From Adlercreutzia wanghongyangiae (GTDB lineage: Bacteria > Actinomycetota > Coriobacteriia > Coriobacteriales > Eggerthellaceae): 64,000 nucleotides of DNA. The notes beneath the pieces were generated by a model that did no database searches, was not told the origin of the DNA, and worked only from the letters and a program-made list of their open reading frames with translations. The DNA lies in assembly GCF_035989245.1 (NCBI RefSeq), contig NZ_JAYMFF010000014.1, forward strand, positions 62,001-126,000, written 5' to 3'. The position numbers and the translations under genes were made by a program. Below, piece by piece: positions 8,098 through 16,016 of this stretch. Position 1 is the stretch's first letter; every line of letters begins with the position of its first letter.

Positions 8098-9885
8098 CTA
8101 AAACGCGCCCGTAAACTGCTCGGCCAGGGGGCCTAAGGCCAGCGCCGGCAGCAACGTCAGCGCCCCGACCAGCACGATAATCACCAGCAAAAGGATCACG
8201 AACAGCGGACTGGCCGTGGAAAGCGAGGCCACTCCCGAAGCCTGGGGCTCGCGAGCCGCCAAGCTGCCCGCCAAGGCCAGGGCCGCCGCCACGGGAACAA
8301 GGCGACCCGCCAGCATCTCCACCGCCAGCACGCCGTTCACCAGCGGCACATTGGCGTCCAGACCGCCCAAGGCGCTGCCGTTGTTGCCGCCGGCCGAGGT
8401 AGCCGCGTACAGCAGCTCCGAGAAGCCGAAGGCTCCCGGCTGCCCGGCTGCCCGCGCCCCTTCCGGCACCAAGGTCAGCACCGCCGCACCCGCCAGAATC
8501 ACCAACGCCGGGGCCACCACCATCACGGTGGCCATGCGCATCTCGGCGGGGCCGATCTTCTTACCCAGGTACTGAGGCGAGCGGCCCACCATCAAGCTGG
8601 CGATGAACACCGTCAGCACCGTGAAGCCCAGAAGCCCGGCCAGGCCCGTGCCAGCGCCTCCACCCACTACCTCGCCCAAACCGATGAGCACCAGCGGCAC
8701 CGTCACGCCCACCGGCGTCATGCCCTCCAACGAGGCATTCGACGAGCCGTTGGCAATGGCCCCGGTCATCGCCGTCCACAGCGCCGAGGCTCCGATGCCG
8801 ATGCGCACCTCCTTGCCCTCCATATTCCCCGCCGACTGGCCCGTGCCGCCGACATACACCGCGCCATCGGCGGCCAGCTGGGGTGTGGCCTGGGCCTCGG
8901 CGCACACGGCGGCCACGATGCCCACGCCCAAAAGCAGCAGCACGGCCGCCATCAGCGCGCGGCCCTGGCGCCGGTCGGCCACCATGCGGCCGAAAGCCAA
9001 AATAAGCGCGAAGGGAATAAGCGGCATGGCCAGGCACTGCAGGAAGTTCGTCAGCGGCGTGGGGTTCTCCAAAGCCGAGGCGGAGTTCGCCCCGTTGAAG
9101 CCGCCGCCGTTGGTGCCGAGCTGCTTGATGGCCACCTGTGACGCCTGAGGGCCCAGGGGCACCACGGTCTCGGTCACCTCCTGCACCGCCGCGGGATCGT
9201 CGGCGGCCACCACGTTGCCCTCGGCATCCACCGTCACGGGTTCCACCAGCTGCACGGTCTCATAGCCCTGGAAGGTTTGGGGAATGCCCTCGGCCGCACC
9301 CACCAGCGCCAGCACCAGCGACAGCGGCAGCAGCACGTACAGCACGGCGCGCAGCACGTCGGCGAAGAAGTTTCCCACCTTGCCCGTGGCCCGCGCCGCG
9401 ATGCCGCGCATCAGCGCGAACCCCACGGCGATGCCCACCGCCGGCGACAGGAAGTTCTGCACCGCCAAACCCACGGCCTGGGAGAAGTAGCTCAGGTGCG
9501 TCTCGCCGGCCACGGGCTGCCAGTCGGTGTTGGTCACGAAGCTGGCCGCCAGGTTGAAGGCGGTGTCGAAGGGCAGCCCGGGCATCTGCTCCGGATTGGC
9601 CGGCAGCACCCCCTGCCCCATCAGCAGCGCCGTCAGCGCTATCAGGCACACTGCCGTGAACAGCAAAAGGCTCACCAGAAACCGCTTCCAGCCCATGGCG
9701 TCGTCGGCGCGCACGCCCATAAGACGGAACAGGCCGCGTTCCACCGGCACCAGCGCCCGAGCCGCCCCGCGCGGATGCCCCTCCATCACGCTTACCATAT
9801 AGCGCGACAGGGGCACCGCGCAGGCCAGGGCCACACCCACCAGCGCCGCTGCCAACAACAGCGACGACCACACACTCGCGCTCAT
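8098..9885 (-). CDS. kdpA: KdpA, potassium-translocating channel-like subunit
   Basis: A 595-residue polytopic membrane protein related to K+ channel/Trk folds. The selectivity-loop-like segments FVTNTDWQPVAGE, GTNGGGFNGANSA, IANGSSNASLEGM and SAGGNNGSALGG are all present. This is the potassium-selective pathway of KdpFABC. Its ATG overlaps the kdpF stop by four bases (ATGA), the usual sign of coupled translation. Confidence 0.96.
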   Translation of the reverse strand: MSASVWSSLLLAAALVGVALACAVPLSRYMVSVMEGHPRGAARALVPVERGLFRLMGVRADDAMGWKRFLVSLLLFTAVCLIALTALLMGQGVLPANPEQMPGLPFDTAFNLAASFVTNTDWQPVAGETHLSYFSQAVGLAVQNFLSPAVGIAVGFALMRGIAARATGKVGNFFADVLRAVLYVLLPLSLVLALVGAAEGIPQTFQGYETVQLVEPVTVDAEGNVVAADDPAAVQEVTETVVPLGPQASQVAIKQLGTNGGGFNGANSASALENPTPLTNFLQCLAMPLIPFALILAFGRMVADRRQGRALMAAVLLLLGVGIVAAVCAEAQATPQLAADGAVYVGGTGQSAGNMEGKEVRIGIGASALWTAMTGAIANGSSNASLEGMTPVGVTVPLVLIGLGEVVGGGAGTGLAGLLGFTVLTVFIASLMVGRSPQYLGKKIGPAEMRMATVMVVAPALVILAGAAVLTLVPEGARAAGQPGAFGFSELLYAATSAGGNNGSALGGLDANVPLVNGVLAVEMLAGRLVPVAAALALAGSLAAREPQASGVASLSTASPLFVILLLVIIVLVGALTLLPALALGPLAEQFTGAF

Positions 9886-9974
9886 CGCCGCTCACCGCCG
9901 CCCAGCAGGAGCACCGTCAGGTACCCCATTGCGACCAGGGCGAGCACGCCCACGATCGTCGTCACCACGGCCAT
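9882..9974 (-). CDS. kdpF: KdpF, 30-residue membrane stabiliser of the Kdp complex
   Basis: A tiny ORF with one transmembrane helix (VGVLALVAMGYLTVLLLGGG), preceded by AAAGGA and ending in an ATGA overlap with kdpA. Length, hydrophobicity and position immediately before kdpA are those of KdpF, the lipid-like peptide that stabilises KdpABC. It is the first gene of the operon. Confidence 0.85.
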   Translation of the reverse strand: MAVVTTIVGVLALVAMGYLTVLLLGGGERR

Positions 9975-10110
9975 GTTCCGCCATCCTTTCGCCCGCAAGC
10001 TCACGGCCTGCACCTTGCCCGGGCGCACCACTCGCACGCGACGCGCCACCCAACGGGGAACAGCATAGGAAAAGGCGGCTAAACACGCCGTTAAGGTTTA
10101 CGGTCGGATA

Positions 10111-10127
10111 TTAAGACAGCATTAAGA
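10111..10127. promoter_or_regulatory. Candidate KdpE operator: two ATTAAG hexamers 11 bp apart
   Basis: ATTAAG at 10111-10116 and again at 10122-10127, one helical turn apart, about 140 bases before kdpF. OmpR/PhoB-family regulators such as KdpE bind direct repeats with this spacing. A third related GTTAAG lies at 10091. The role is inferred from position and geometry only. Confidence 0.4.
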
Positions 10128-10150
10128 TGGGCCGAGAGCTGCGCCCCGTC

Positions 10151-10341
10151 GCGGAAGGGGAGGGCGCGTCGCGGCCGTCTGAGCGCCCCTCGGAGAATAC
10201 GGCCGTTAAGAAGCAGATTCCACTTCAGCAGCAACGATAGCGGGATGGTACCGACTCATGTGCGTCACCCCCTCTGCTTCTGTTGCCGCATTCGGAGAGG
10301 GATGAGCGCGAAGCCGGCCGCGACGCGCCCTCTCCTTCCGC
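10151..10341. repeat. Long inverted repeat between tsaD and kdpF
   Basis: Arms of 27 bases at 10151-10177 and 10315-10341 are complementary except for one position; weaker complementarity continues inwards through about 10212 and 10275. The enclosed sequence contains a 17-codon ORF. The element could be a large RNA hairpin at the end of the tsaD transcript. Confidence 0.8.
10206..10259 (-). CDS. Possible 17-residue leader or small protein
   Basis: MSRYHPAIVAAEVESAS, starting seven bases after AGGGGGTG and lying on the same strand as the upstream tsaD frame and the downstream kdp operon, inside the inverted repeat. I recognise no homologue. The good ribosome site is the only evidence; it may be chance. 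Confidence 0.3.
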   Translation of the reverse strand: MSRYHPAIVAAEVESAS

Positions 10342-10358
10342 GGCCCTGAGGCAACGGG

Positions 10359-13133
10359 CTAGTAGGGCATCTCCAAGTCGCCCTGGGCCAGGGCGTCGGT
10401 GGAAAGCGACGAGAACTTCCCCGCGCGATAGCGGTCCAGCGCCACTTCGGCGATCATGCCGGCGTTGTCGCCGCACGAGGCCAGCGGCGGCATCACCAGG
10501 CGCACCCCCTCTTCGGCGCACATCGTCTCGTAGGCCTGCCGCAGCGTCGGGTTGGCCGCCACGCCGCCGCCCAGGCAGAAGGTGGGCGCCCCGGTTTCCC
10601 GCAGGGCCGTGCGCGCCTTCGCCACCTGCACGTCCACCACAGCTTGGGTGAAGCTGGCGCAGATATCGGGCACGTTCAGCGCACGCCCGGCCGCCCGCTC
10701 GTTGTTGATGTAGGTGACCACCGCCGTCTTCAAGCCCGAAAGCGAGAAGCTGAAGTCGCCCGAATGCAGCATGGCCCGCGGGAAGGAAATGGCAGACGAA
10801 TCGCCTTCGGCCGCGAACTTCGACACCACGGGGCCTCCCGGATATCCCAGCCCCAGCGCCTTGGCCACCTTGTCGAAGGCCTCCCCCACCGCATCGTCGA
10901 TGGTAGCGCCCAGCACCCGGTAGTCGCCCCAATCGGCCATGTACACCAGCAGCGTGTTGCCCCCCGAAACCAGCGATACCACCGCCGGCGGCCGGAAGTC
11001 TTCCAAGCCGATCTTGTTGGCGTACAGATGGCCTTCCAGATGGTTCACCACGATGAAGGGAATATCAGCGCCCCACGCCGCACCCTTGGCGAAGGCCACG
11101 CCCACCACCAGCGCGCCCACCAGCCCCGGCGCGTAGGTAACAGCCACCGCGTCCAGGTCGCGCCAGCGCAAGCGGGGGGCGTTGTCCGAAAGTCCTTCAA
11201 CTCCGGGCTGCGCGCTGCACTCAGGATGATGCAGAGGGGCCGAAGAGAGCAGGACGCGGGCTGCAGCATCCAGCGCCTCATCGCACACACCGCAGATGGC
11301 CTCAATGTGCTTGCGGCTGGCAATCTCGGGCACCACGCCGCCGAACCGGGCATGGAAATCCACCTGGGAGGCCACCACATCGGACAGCAGCGCCTCCTCC
11401 CCGTTAATGACGGCGGCGGCCGTCTCGTCGCAGGACGATTCAATGGCCAGAATAAGCGGTCGATCCACCGCGACTCCACCGTTCTCCCCGTAGGGGGCGG
11501 CTTCAGCCGCCCCTGGGCCCGAAGCACAGCCAGGCCGCGCGGCAGCCGCCCCATCCTCGCGACCGAGGGCGGCGCAAGCACCGCCCCTACGGGGGTCGTC
11601 CGCGACGCCTCCACCGTTGGGAACGGCAGCCAGGGTGATGGCGGGCAGCGGCCCGCGCATGATGACGGCATCCTCGCCGTCGGAGTAATAGCGGGGACGC
11701 ACCCCCAGCGCCTCGTAGCCCAGCGCCTCGTACAGCGCCTGAGCGCCCTCGTTGGTCGCCCGCACTTCCAGCGAGCTGGTAGACGCCCCCAAATTGCGCG
11801 CATCATCGGCCACGCGCGCCAGCAACGCCCGCGCGATACCGTGACGTCGCCACGCCGGATCCACCCCCACCTTCAGAATCTGCACGTCGCCATCGACCAC
11901 CCAGCCGCCGGCATAGCCAACCAGCGGTGCGTCGGCGGTCAGGGGCATTTTGGGGTCGGCCGCATAGGCCGCCCACCACACGCGATCGGCACGTCCCAGC
12001 TCATCGCCCACCAATGCCGCGCTCCAGGCATCCGACCCCATCACCTGGGACTCCAAAGCTGCCACCGCATCCACGTGACGTGCGTCCAGGGGCTTGTAGG
12101 CGATGCCCTCGCCGTTGGCCCGGGCATTCGCAATGGCCGTATCGTTCATGGTCACATGTTTCGACCCGCGCTTGCCGGCCAGCGCTGCATCGGCCTGGGC
12201 CAACCGCACGCGTTCGCTCTCCTCGGCATCGGAAAGGCGCGTGTACACGGGCAGCAGCACACCCGGGTTGTGGCGCGCGGCATCCAGCGGATCGCATTCG
12301 CCCGCCCGCCACGCCGCCTGCAGCGCCAGCAGCAATCCAGCGCCCGTGGGCGTCCACAACGCCTCGGGCAACACCGTGCCCGCGCCCTCGAACAGCTCGC
12401 GATACTTGCGCAAGGCATCGCCCGCAATAAGAAGCGCAGAGCCATCGGAATGCTCGGCGGTCTCGGTTGGGAGGGCGGCCTGAAGGCCGCCCCTACGGAG
12501 GATGCCGTTGCAGGCGGCGTCGAGGGCGCCGTCGCAGACGGTATCGCAGGCGGCATCGTGGGCAGTGTCGTGGGTGCCGTCGCAGACATCGCGAGCGCTG
12601 CTGTTACCAGAGGGGGCAGGAGGGCAATCTGCTGTACCAATCTCCTCCGCAAAGGCGGTCGCCTTCACCACCCGATCGGCCGTCAGGCGTGTGGCGCCGG
12701 CCGCGTCCAGGCGGTATTCAACCGGGTATACTTCCCGACGCATGGCATCGGCCAAAACCAGCAGCTCCCCGCGCTCGCCAGCAGCCCACGCACCCCAAGC
12801 CACCACATCCAGCGAAGACACGCCCGCCAGGCCCACCTCAAGCGCGCTCGCAATGCCCTTCGCCGTGGCCAGGGCGATACGCACCCCGGTAAACGAACCC
12901 GGACCGCGGCCCACGCATACGCATGCGATGGCCCCGCGCGCCACGCCGGCCCGCGCACACAACTCGTCAATGCGCGGCAGCAGCTGGGTATTCGACGCCC
13001 GTCGCGCCTCCACTTCCACACTCGCCACCAGCTCGATCTCCCGCGAAGCAGCGCAAAGACGGCCCAGCCCAATGGCGATGACCTCGTTGGCCGTGTCGAA
13101 GGCGAGTACGAAAGATGATGCGGCACCGTCCAC
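10359..13133 (-). CDS. TsaB-RimI-TsaD triple fusion (t6A tRNA modification plus ribosomal protein N-acetyltransferase)
   Basis: One 924-codon frame joins three normally separate enzymes. Residues 1 to about 330 are TsaB (LAFDTANEVIAIGL, VGRGPGSFTGVRIALATAKG). About 340-495 are RimI, a GNAT acetyltransferase with the acetyl-CoA motif RRHGIARALL and a typical YEALGYEALGVRPRYY end. About 556-924 are TsaD (LAIESSCDETAAAV, metal motif NHLEGH, CLGGGVAANPTLRQ, SCGDNAGMIAE). TsaB and TsaD belong to the complex that transfers threonylcarbamoyl to A37 of ANN-decoding tRNAs; RimI acetylates ribosomal protein S18. Catalytic motifs look intact. The linkers are inflated by in-frame DNA repeats: a Cys/Asp/Ala-rich tandem repeat and an RRGGLQAA-coding palindrome in TsaB (about residues 175-221), two palindromes in the RimI-TsaD linker, and an HPECSAQPGVEG insert inside TsaD (about 634-647). 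tsaE lies upstream. Confidence 0.92.
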   Translation of the reverse strand: MDGAASSFVLAFDTANEVIAIGLGRLCAASREIELVASVEVEARRASNTQLLPRIDELCARAGVARGAIACVCVGRGPGSFTGVRIALATAKGIASALEVGLAGVSSLDVVAWGAWAAGERGELLVLADAMRREVYPVEYRLDAAGATRLTADRVVKATAFAEEIGTADCPPAPSGNSSARDVCDGTHDTAHDAACDTVCDGALDAACNGILRRGGLQAALPTETAEHSDGSALLIAGDALRKYRELFEGAGTVLPEALWTPTGAGLLLALQAAWRAGECDPLDAARHNPGVLLPVYTRLSDAEESERVRLAQADAALAGKRGSKHVTMNDTAIANARANGEGIAYKPLDARHVDAVAALESQVMGSDAWSAALVGDELGRADRVWWAAYAADPKMPLTADAPLVGYAGGWVVDGDVQILKVGVDPAWRRHGIARALLARVADDARNLGASTSSLEVRATNEGAQALYEALGYEALGVRPRYYSDGEDAVIMRGPLPAITLAAVPNGGGVADDPRRGGACAALGREDGAAAARPGCASGPGAAEAAPYGENGGVAVDRPLILAIESSCDETAAAVINGEEALLSDVVASQVDFHARFGGVVPEIASRKHIEAICGVCDEALDAAARVLLSSAPLHHPECSAQPGVEGLSDNAPRLRWRDLDAVAVTYAPGLVGALVVGVAFAKGAAWGADIPFIVVNHLEGHLYANKIGLEDFRPPAVVSLVSGGNTLLVYMADWGDYRVLGATIDDAVGEAFDKVAKALGLGYPGGPVVSKFAAEGDSSAISFPRAMLHSGDFSFSLSGLKTAVVTYINNERAAGRALNVPDICASFTQAVVDVQVAKARTALRETGAPTFCLGGGVAANPTLRQAYETMCAEEGVRLVMPPLASCGDNAGMIAEVALDRYRAGKFSSLSTDALAQGDLEMPY
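11191..11232. repeat. HPExS-coding repeat inserted in the tsaD domain
   Basis: On the minus strand it reads CATCCTGAGTGCAGCGCGCA and onward and adds the peptide HPECSAQPGVEG to TsaD. The same word family occurs twice inside the RlmD-like gene at 37134-37214. It lies between the conserved DEALDAAARVL and RWRDLDAVAVTYAPGL segments, where ordinary TsaD proteins are shorter. Confidence 0.75.
11489..11595. repeat. Two palindromic repeats in the RimI-TsaD linker
   Basis: Copy at about 11489-11513 (GTAGGGGGCGGCTTCAGCCG and onward) and a variant with a GCAAGC centre at about 11571-11595 ending CCCCTACGG. The GCAAGC variant recurs in queH at 43791-43818. Both are translated as part of the fusion linker. 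Confidence 0.85.
12471..12612. repeat. Palindromic repeat plus 15-base tandem repeats inside tsaB
   Basis: 12471-12498 is the consensus palindrome, translated RRGGLQAA on the coding strand. 12499-12612 is a degenerate array of GGCGCCGTCGCAGAC-like units encoding a run of CDG, DAAC and DTVC tripeptide-like repeats. Together they add roughly 45 residues to TsaB without breaking the frame. Confidence 0.8.
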
Positions 13134-13237
13134 AGGGCAAGCTCCTTTTTCGTGCGGGCTACTAATCAGTTGAATGCCCCGTATTCTACCGCAGCGACTG
13201 ATACGACTACGGCCATGTCAGGCAAGATGGCTCGTTT

Positions 13238-13356
13238 GTGCGGGATTTTGCGATAGGTAGAACCGTAGGAGCGCAAAGTGTGCGGAAAATTGCGTTCGGA
13301 AGAGTTTAGACAGGAAGAAACCAGCGCGAAACTCTCCCTATCGCAAAATCCTGCAC
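13238..13356. repeat. Intergenic element with 20-bp terminal inverted repeats
   Basis: Arms at 13238-13257 (GTGCGGGATTTTGCGATAGG) and 13337-13356 differ at one position. A decayed copy of the left arm (GTGCGGAAAATTGCG) sits inside at about 13280. The element fills most of the 291-base gap between tsaE and the tsaB-rimI-tsaD gene; nothing else is evident there. Confidence 0.85.
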
Positions 13357-13424
13357 ATATCCCGGGGAAGGGCCGACACAGAGAGGCTACCCTCAAGATA
13401 GCGGGCCACCCGGAAGCCTCTCCT

Positions 13425-13937
13425 CTACAGCGTGCATTTCCCCAAACGCGCCTTGGAATCGTTCGCCCACACGCACAGCAGCTGCCGCGAGCGGCTGCCG
13501 TAGGAGTGGGCCACGATGCGGCGCAAGCCATCGGGATCCACGGTGATGGTCAGCTCCAGGTAGTCGTAGGGCATGTCCTCGGGAAACTTCTCGGCCCATT
13601 CCACAAAAGCCGCCCCGTCGCCGTCGCCGTCGATGGCGCTGTAGTAGTCGATGTCTTCCAGCTGGTAGCGCTCGTCTAGCCGGTACAGATCGTAATGGTA
13701 CACGGGAATGCGCCCGTCGCCATATTCCAGAAGAATGTTGAAAGTGGGGCTCGTCACCGGCGTGCGCACGCCCAATGCAGCCGCCACGCCCTGCACGAAC
13801 TGGGTCTTGCCGGCGCCCAAATCGCCATCGAGCACCACCACATCGCCCGGATGCAGATACGGCGCCAGCGTGGAGGCCAGCTGTTTGGTGGCCTCGGGGG
13901 TAGACGTGGTGCGCTGATATGTCAGTCCGTTTGCCAT
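13425..13937 (-). CDS. tsaE: TsaE, ATPase of the t6A tRNA modification complex
   Basis: A 170-residue P-loop protein with GDLGAGKTQFVQGVA (Walker A), TSPTFNILLEY and the YHYDLYRLD motif of TsaE. It acts with TsaB-TsaD in threonylcarbamoyladenosine synthesis. I use the ATG at 13937 (MANGLTYQ); an earlier in-frame ATG would add 14 unconserved residues. The ribosome site is weak for either start. Confidence 0.92.
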   Translation of the reverse strand: MANGLTYQRTTSTPEATKQLASTLAPYLHPGDVVVLDGDLGAGKTQFVQGVAAALGVRTPVTSPTFNILLEYGDGRIPVYHYDLYRLDERYQLEDIDYYSAIDGDGDGAAFVEWAEKFPEDMPYDYLELTITVDPDGLRRIVAHSYGSRSRQLLCVWANDSKARLGKCTL

Positions 13938-14068
13938 GGGCCCATCATAGCGCCCGGCCGCGCCCGCGGCCAGCCTCAACCGTCCAATACGCGAAACTCA
14001 ACCAGATTGATCACATATCTTACGAAATCGTTCGGCGTCCAATCCGTCGCACGCCGATGAGTCCGGGG

Positions 14069-14896
14069 CTATTTGCCGTCGTCCTTCTTGGTGCGGTGGC
14101 AGGCGTACATGGTCAGGCCCACAGCCACGCCGCCCACGATGTTGCCCAACGTAACGGGCACCACGTTTGCCGTAATGAAATCGCCGAAATTCAGCAGGGC
14201 CGTGTTAATGCCCGCAGCGTCGATCATGCCGGTGTAAGCCGGGTTCATATAGGCGAAGATGCCCGCCGGCACATAGTACATGTCGGCCACGCAGTGCTCG
14301 AAACCGGCCAGCACGAAACCCATGATGGGAAAGAAGATGCCCAGAATGCGCCCGGCGGTGTCCTGGGCCGTATTGGCCTGGTACACGGCGATGCACACCA
14401 TAAGGTTGCAGAAGATGCCCAGCACGAAGGCGTTCGCCCAGGGCAGCGCGTTCTTTGCGGCCGCCACCTTGGCCGTGTAAACCGCCAAGTCGCCACCCCC
14501 GATGTTCAGCTGCCCGAAAAACGCCATGCAAGCCGCCAGCGCCACTGCGCCCACGAAGTTGCCGGCAAACACGATGCCCCAGTTGCGCAGCAGACGTGCC
14601 CAGCTGATCTTGCCGTCCAGGGCCGCCGTGATCATCAGCGCGTTACCCGTAAACAGCTCGGTGCCCATAAGGATGACCATCATCAAGCCCACCGGGAAGA
14701 TAAGGCCCGACATAAGGCGCACCAGACCGGCATTCTCCAACCCGTGGGCCGCCGTAGACGACGTGACGGCGCCCAGGCCGATGAGCACACCCGCGGCCAC
14801 GGCCAGAATGAACAGGCGCCATGCGGGCGATTCCGCCTTGCCCACCGATGCCTTCATGTAGTTGTCGGTAATCTCAGTGGGGGTGAAGATGGCCAC
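14069..14896 (-). CDS. focA: FocA-type formate/nitrite channel
   Basis: A 275-residue FNT-family pentameric channel subunit with six transmembrane segments and the signatures MGTELFTGNALM, NWGIVFAGNFVGA and GFEHCVADMYY. FNT proteins carry formate, nitrite or hydrosulfide. The adjacent folD, fchA and fhs genes make formate the likely substrate, supplying or draining the tetrahydrofolate one-carbon pathway. Formate specificity is inferred from context. Confidence 0.9.
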   Translation of the reverse strand: MAIFTPTEITDNYMKASVGKAESPAWRLFILAVAAGVLIGLGAVTSSTAAHGLENAGLVRLMSGLIFPVGLMMVILMGTELFTGNALMITAALDGKISWARLLRNWGIVFAGNFVGAVALAACMAFFGQLNIGGGDLAVYTAKVAAAKNALPWANAFVLGIFCNLMVCIAVYQANTAQDTAGRILGIFFPIMGFVLAGFEHCVADMYYVPAGIFAYMNPAYTGMIDAAGINTALLNFGDFITANVVPVTLGNIVGGVAVGLTMYACHRTKKDDGK

Positions 14897-14976
14897 GGCG
14901 CGCCCTCCTTCTTGCGAGCGGTAACGATAGGCTCATCATTCCACGAGACGGAACGCCTGGGGCCGTCGGCCGCCCA

Positions 14977-15147
14977 TCAATCGACAAGCGGCGTCGGGTT
15001 TTCGTGGTGCTCCGTTGCTTCGGCAGCCAGCTCGGCGCGACGCTCGCCGGCTGCCGCCTGGCCGAAGGGGCACGAAGGCGACGACAGGATGCAGCTGGTG
15101 GCGCAGCCCTCGCAGTTCTCGCGGGCGAGCCGTCCTTCGATATCCAT
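14977..15147 (-). CDS. Small Cys-cluster protein encoded behind folD
   Basis: A 56-residue protein whose ATG overlaps the folD stop (TGATG) and is preceded by a strong GGAAGGGGG. Cysteines at 12, 15, 19 and 26 form a CX2CX3CX6C cluster that could hold an Fe-S cluster or zinc; the rest is Ala/Glu-rich and ends HHENPTPLVD. I do not recognise the family. Tight coupling to folD and the position between folD and focA suggest a role in the folate/formate pathway. It is easily missed because of its size. Confidence 0.7.
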   Translation of the reverse strand: MDIEGRLARENCEGCATSCILSSPSCPFGQAAAGERRAELAAEATEHHENPTPLVD

Positions 15148-16016
15148 CAGCGCCCCCCTTCCAGCGTGCGCTCGGCCACCTGCACCACATGGGCCATAGT
15201 CACGCTGGTGGTCACGCCGCCCAGGCCGCGGGGCACCGGGGTGATGGCGCCCTCGGAGCCCAGCACGGGCTCCACCGCGTCGAAGTCCACATCGCCGCAG
15301 AGCTCGCCCGCCTCGTCGAAGTTGATGCCCACATCCAGCACTGTCTGGCCGGGCGCGAAGAACGCGGGGCCGAAGGCGCGCGGCTGGCCCGTGGCGCACA
15401 CCACGATATCGGCCTCGCGGGTATGGGCGGCGGCATCCTCGGTACGGGAATGCGCGAGCGTGACCGTGGCGTGGCGCGCCAGTAGCATCATGGCCACGGG
15501 CCGACCGATTACCAGGCTGCGGCCCAGCACCACCACGCGCTTTCCTGCCACGGGAATGCCGTAGAAGTCGAGGGTTTCCAGGCACGCCTGGGCCGTGGCC
15601 GGCGGAAAGCCCTCGCCCGTGTCGGCGAACACGCCGGCAAGCGAGGCAGACCCGATGCCGTCGATGTCCTTGGCAGGGGCCAGGCGATCGCACACGGCGC
15701 GCTCGTCGATATGCGGCGGCAGCGGGCGGAACATCAGGCAGCCGTGGATGGCATCGTCGGCATTCACCGTATCGATAACAGCTTCCAACGCGGCCTGGGG
15801 CGCATCGGCAGAAAGGCAGAACGAGCGCACCTCGATGCCGAGGGCAGCGGCGCGCTTCGTGGCCGTGCGCTCGTAGGACATATCGTCGGGTCGCTCCCCC
15901 ATGCGCACAATGGCCAGGCACGGCACCACCCCGGCCGCGGCCAAGCGCTTAATGCGCGGCGCCAGGCGCTCGGCGATGTCGGCGGAAACCTCCTTGCCCG
16001 TCAGCAGCTTCGCCAT
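15147..16016 (-). CDS. folD: FolD, methylene-THF dehydrogenase/methenyl-THF cyclohydrolase
   Basis: A 289-residue Rossmann enzyme that interconverts methylene-, methenyl- and formyl-tetrahydrofolate. Visible motifs are YERTATKRAAALGI (catalytic Tyr and Lys), LMFRPLPPHID, PAKDIDGIG, the NADP-binding VVLGRSLVIGRPVAMML and the closing PRGLGGVTTSVT. It abuts fchA by a single-base junction. Having both FolD and FchA suggests division of the cyclohydrolase step. Confidence 0.95.
   Translation of the reverse strand: MAKLLTGKEVSADIAERLAPRIKRLAAAGVVPCLAIVRMGERPDDMSYERTATKRAAALGIEVRSFCLSADAPQAALEAVIDTVNADDAIHGCLMFRPLPPHIDERAVCDRLAPAKDIDGIGSASLAGVFADTGEGFPPATAQACLETLDFYGIPVAGKRVVVLGRSLVIGRPVAMMLLARHATVTLAHSRTEDAAAHTREADIVVCATGQPRAFGPAFFAPGQTVLDVGINFDEAGELCGDVDFDAVEPVLGSEGAITPVPRGLGGVTTSVTMAHVVQVAERTLEGGR

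Noticed and set aside
9975..10358. c-di-AMP (ydaO) riboswitch before kdp
   Set aside because: I looked for the conserved ydaO core words and did not find them; only the inverted repeat and direct hexamers are evident.
13166..13531. 121-codon minus-strand open frame overlapping the tsaE end
   Set aside because: It reads the wrong frame of tsaE and then the inverted-repeat element; no ribosome site or recognisable domain.
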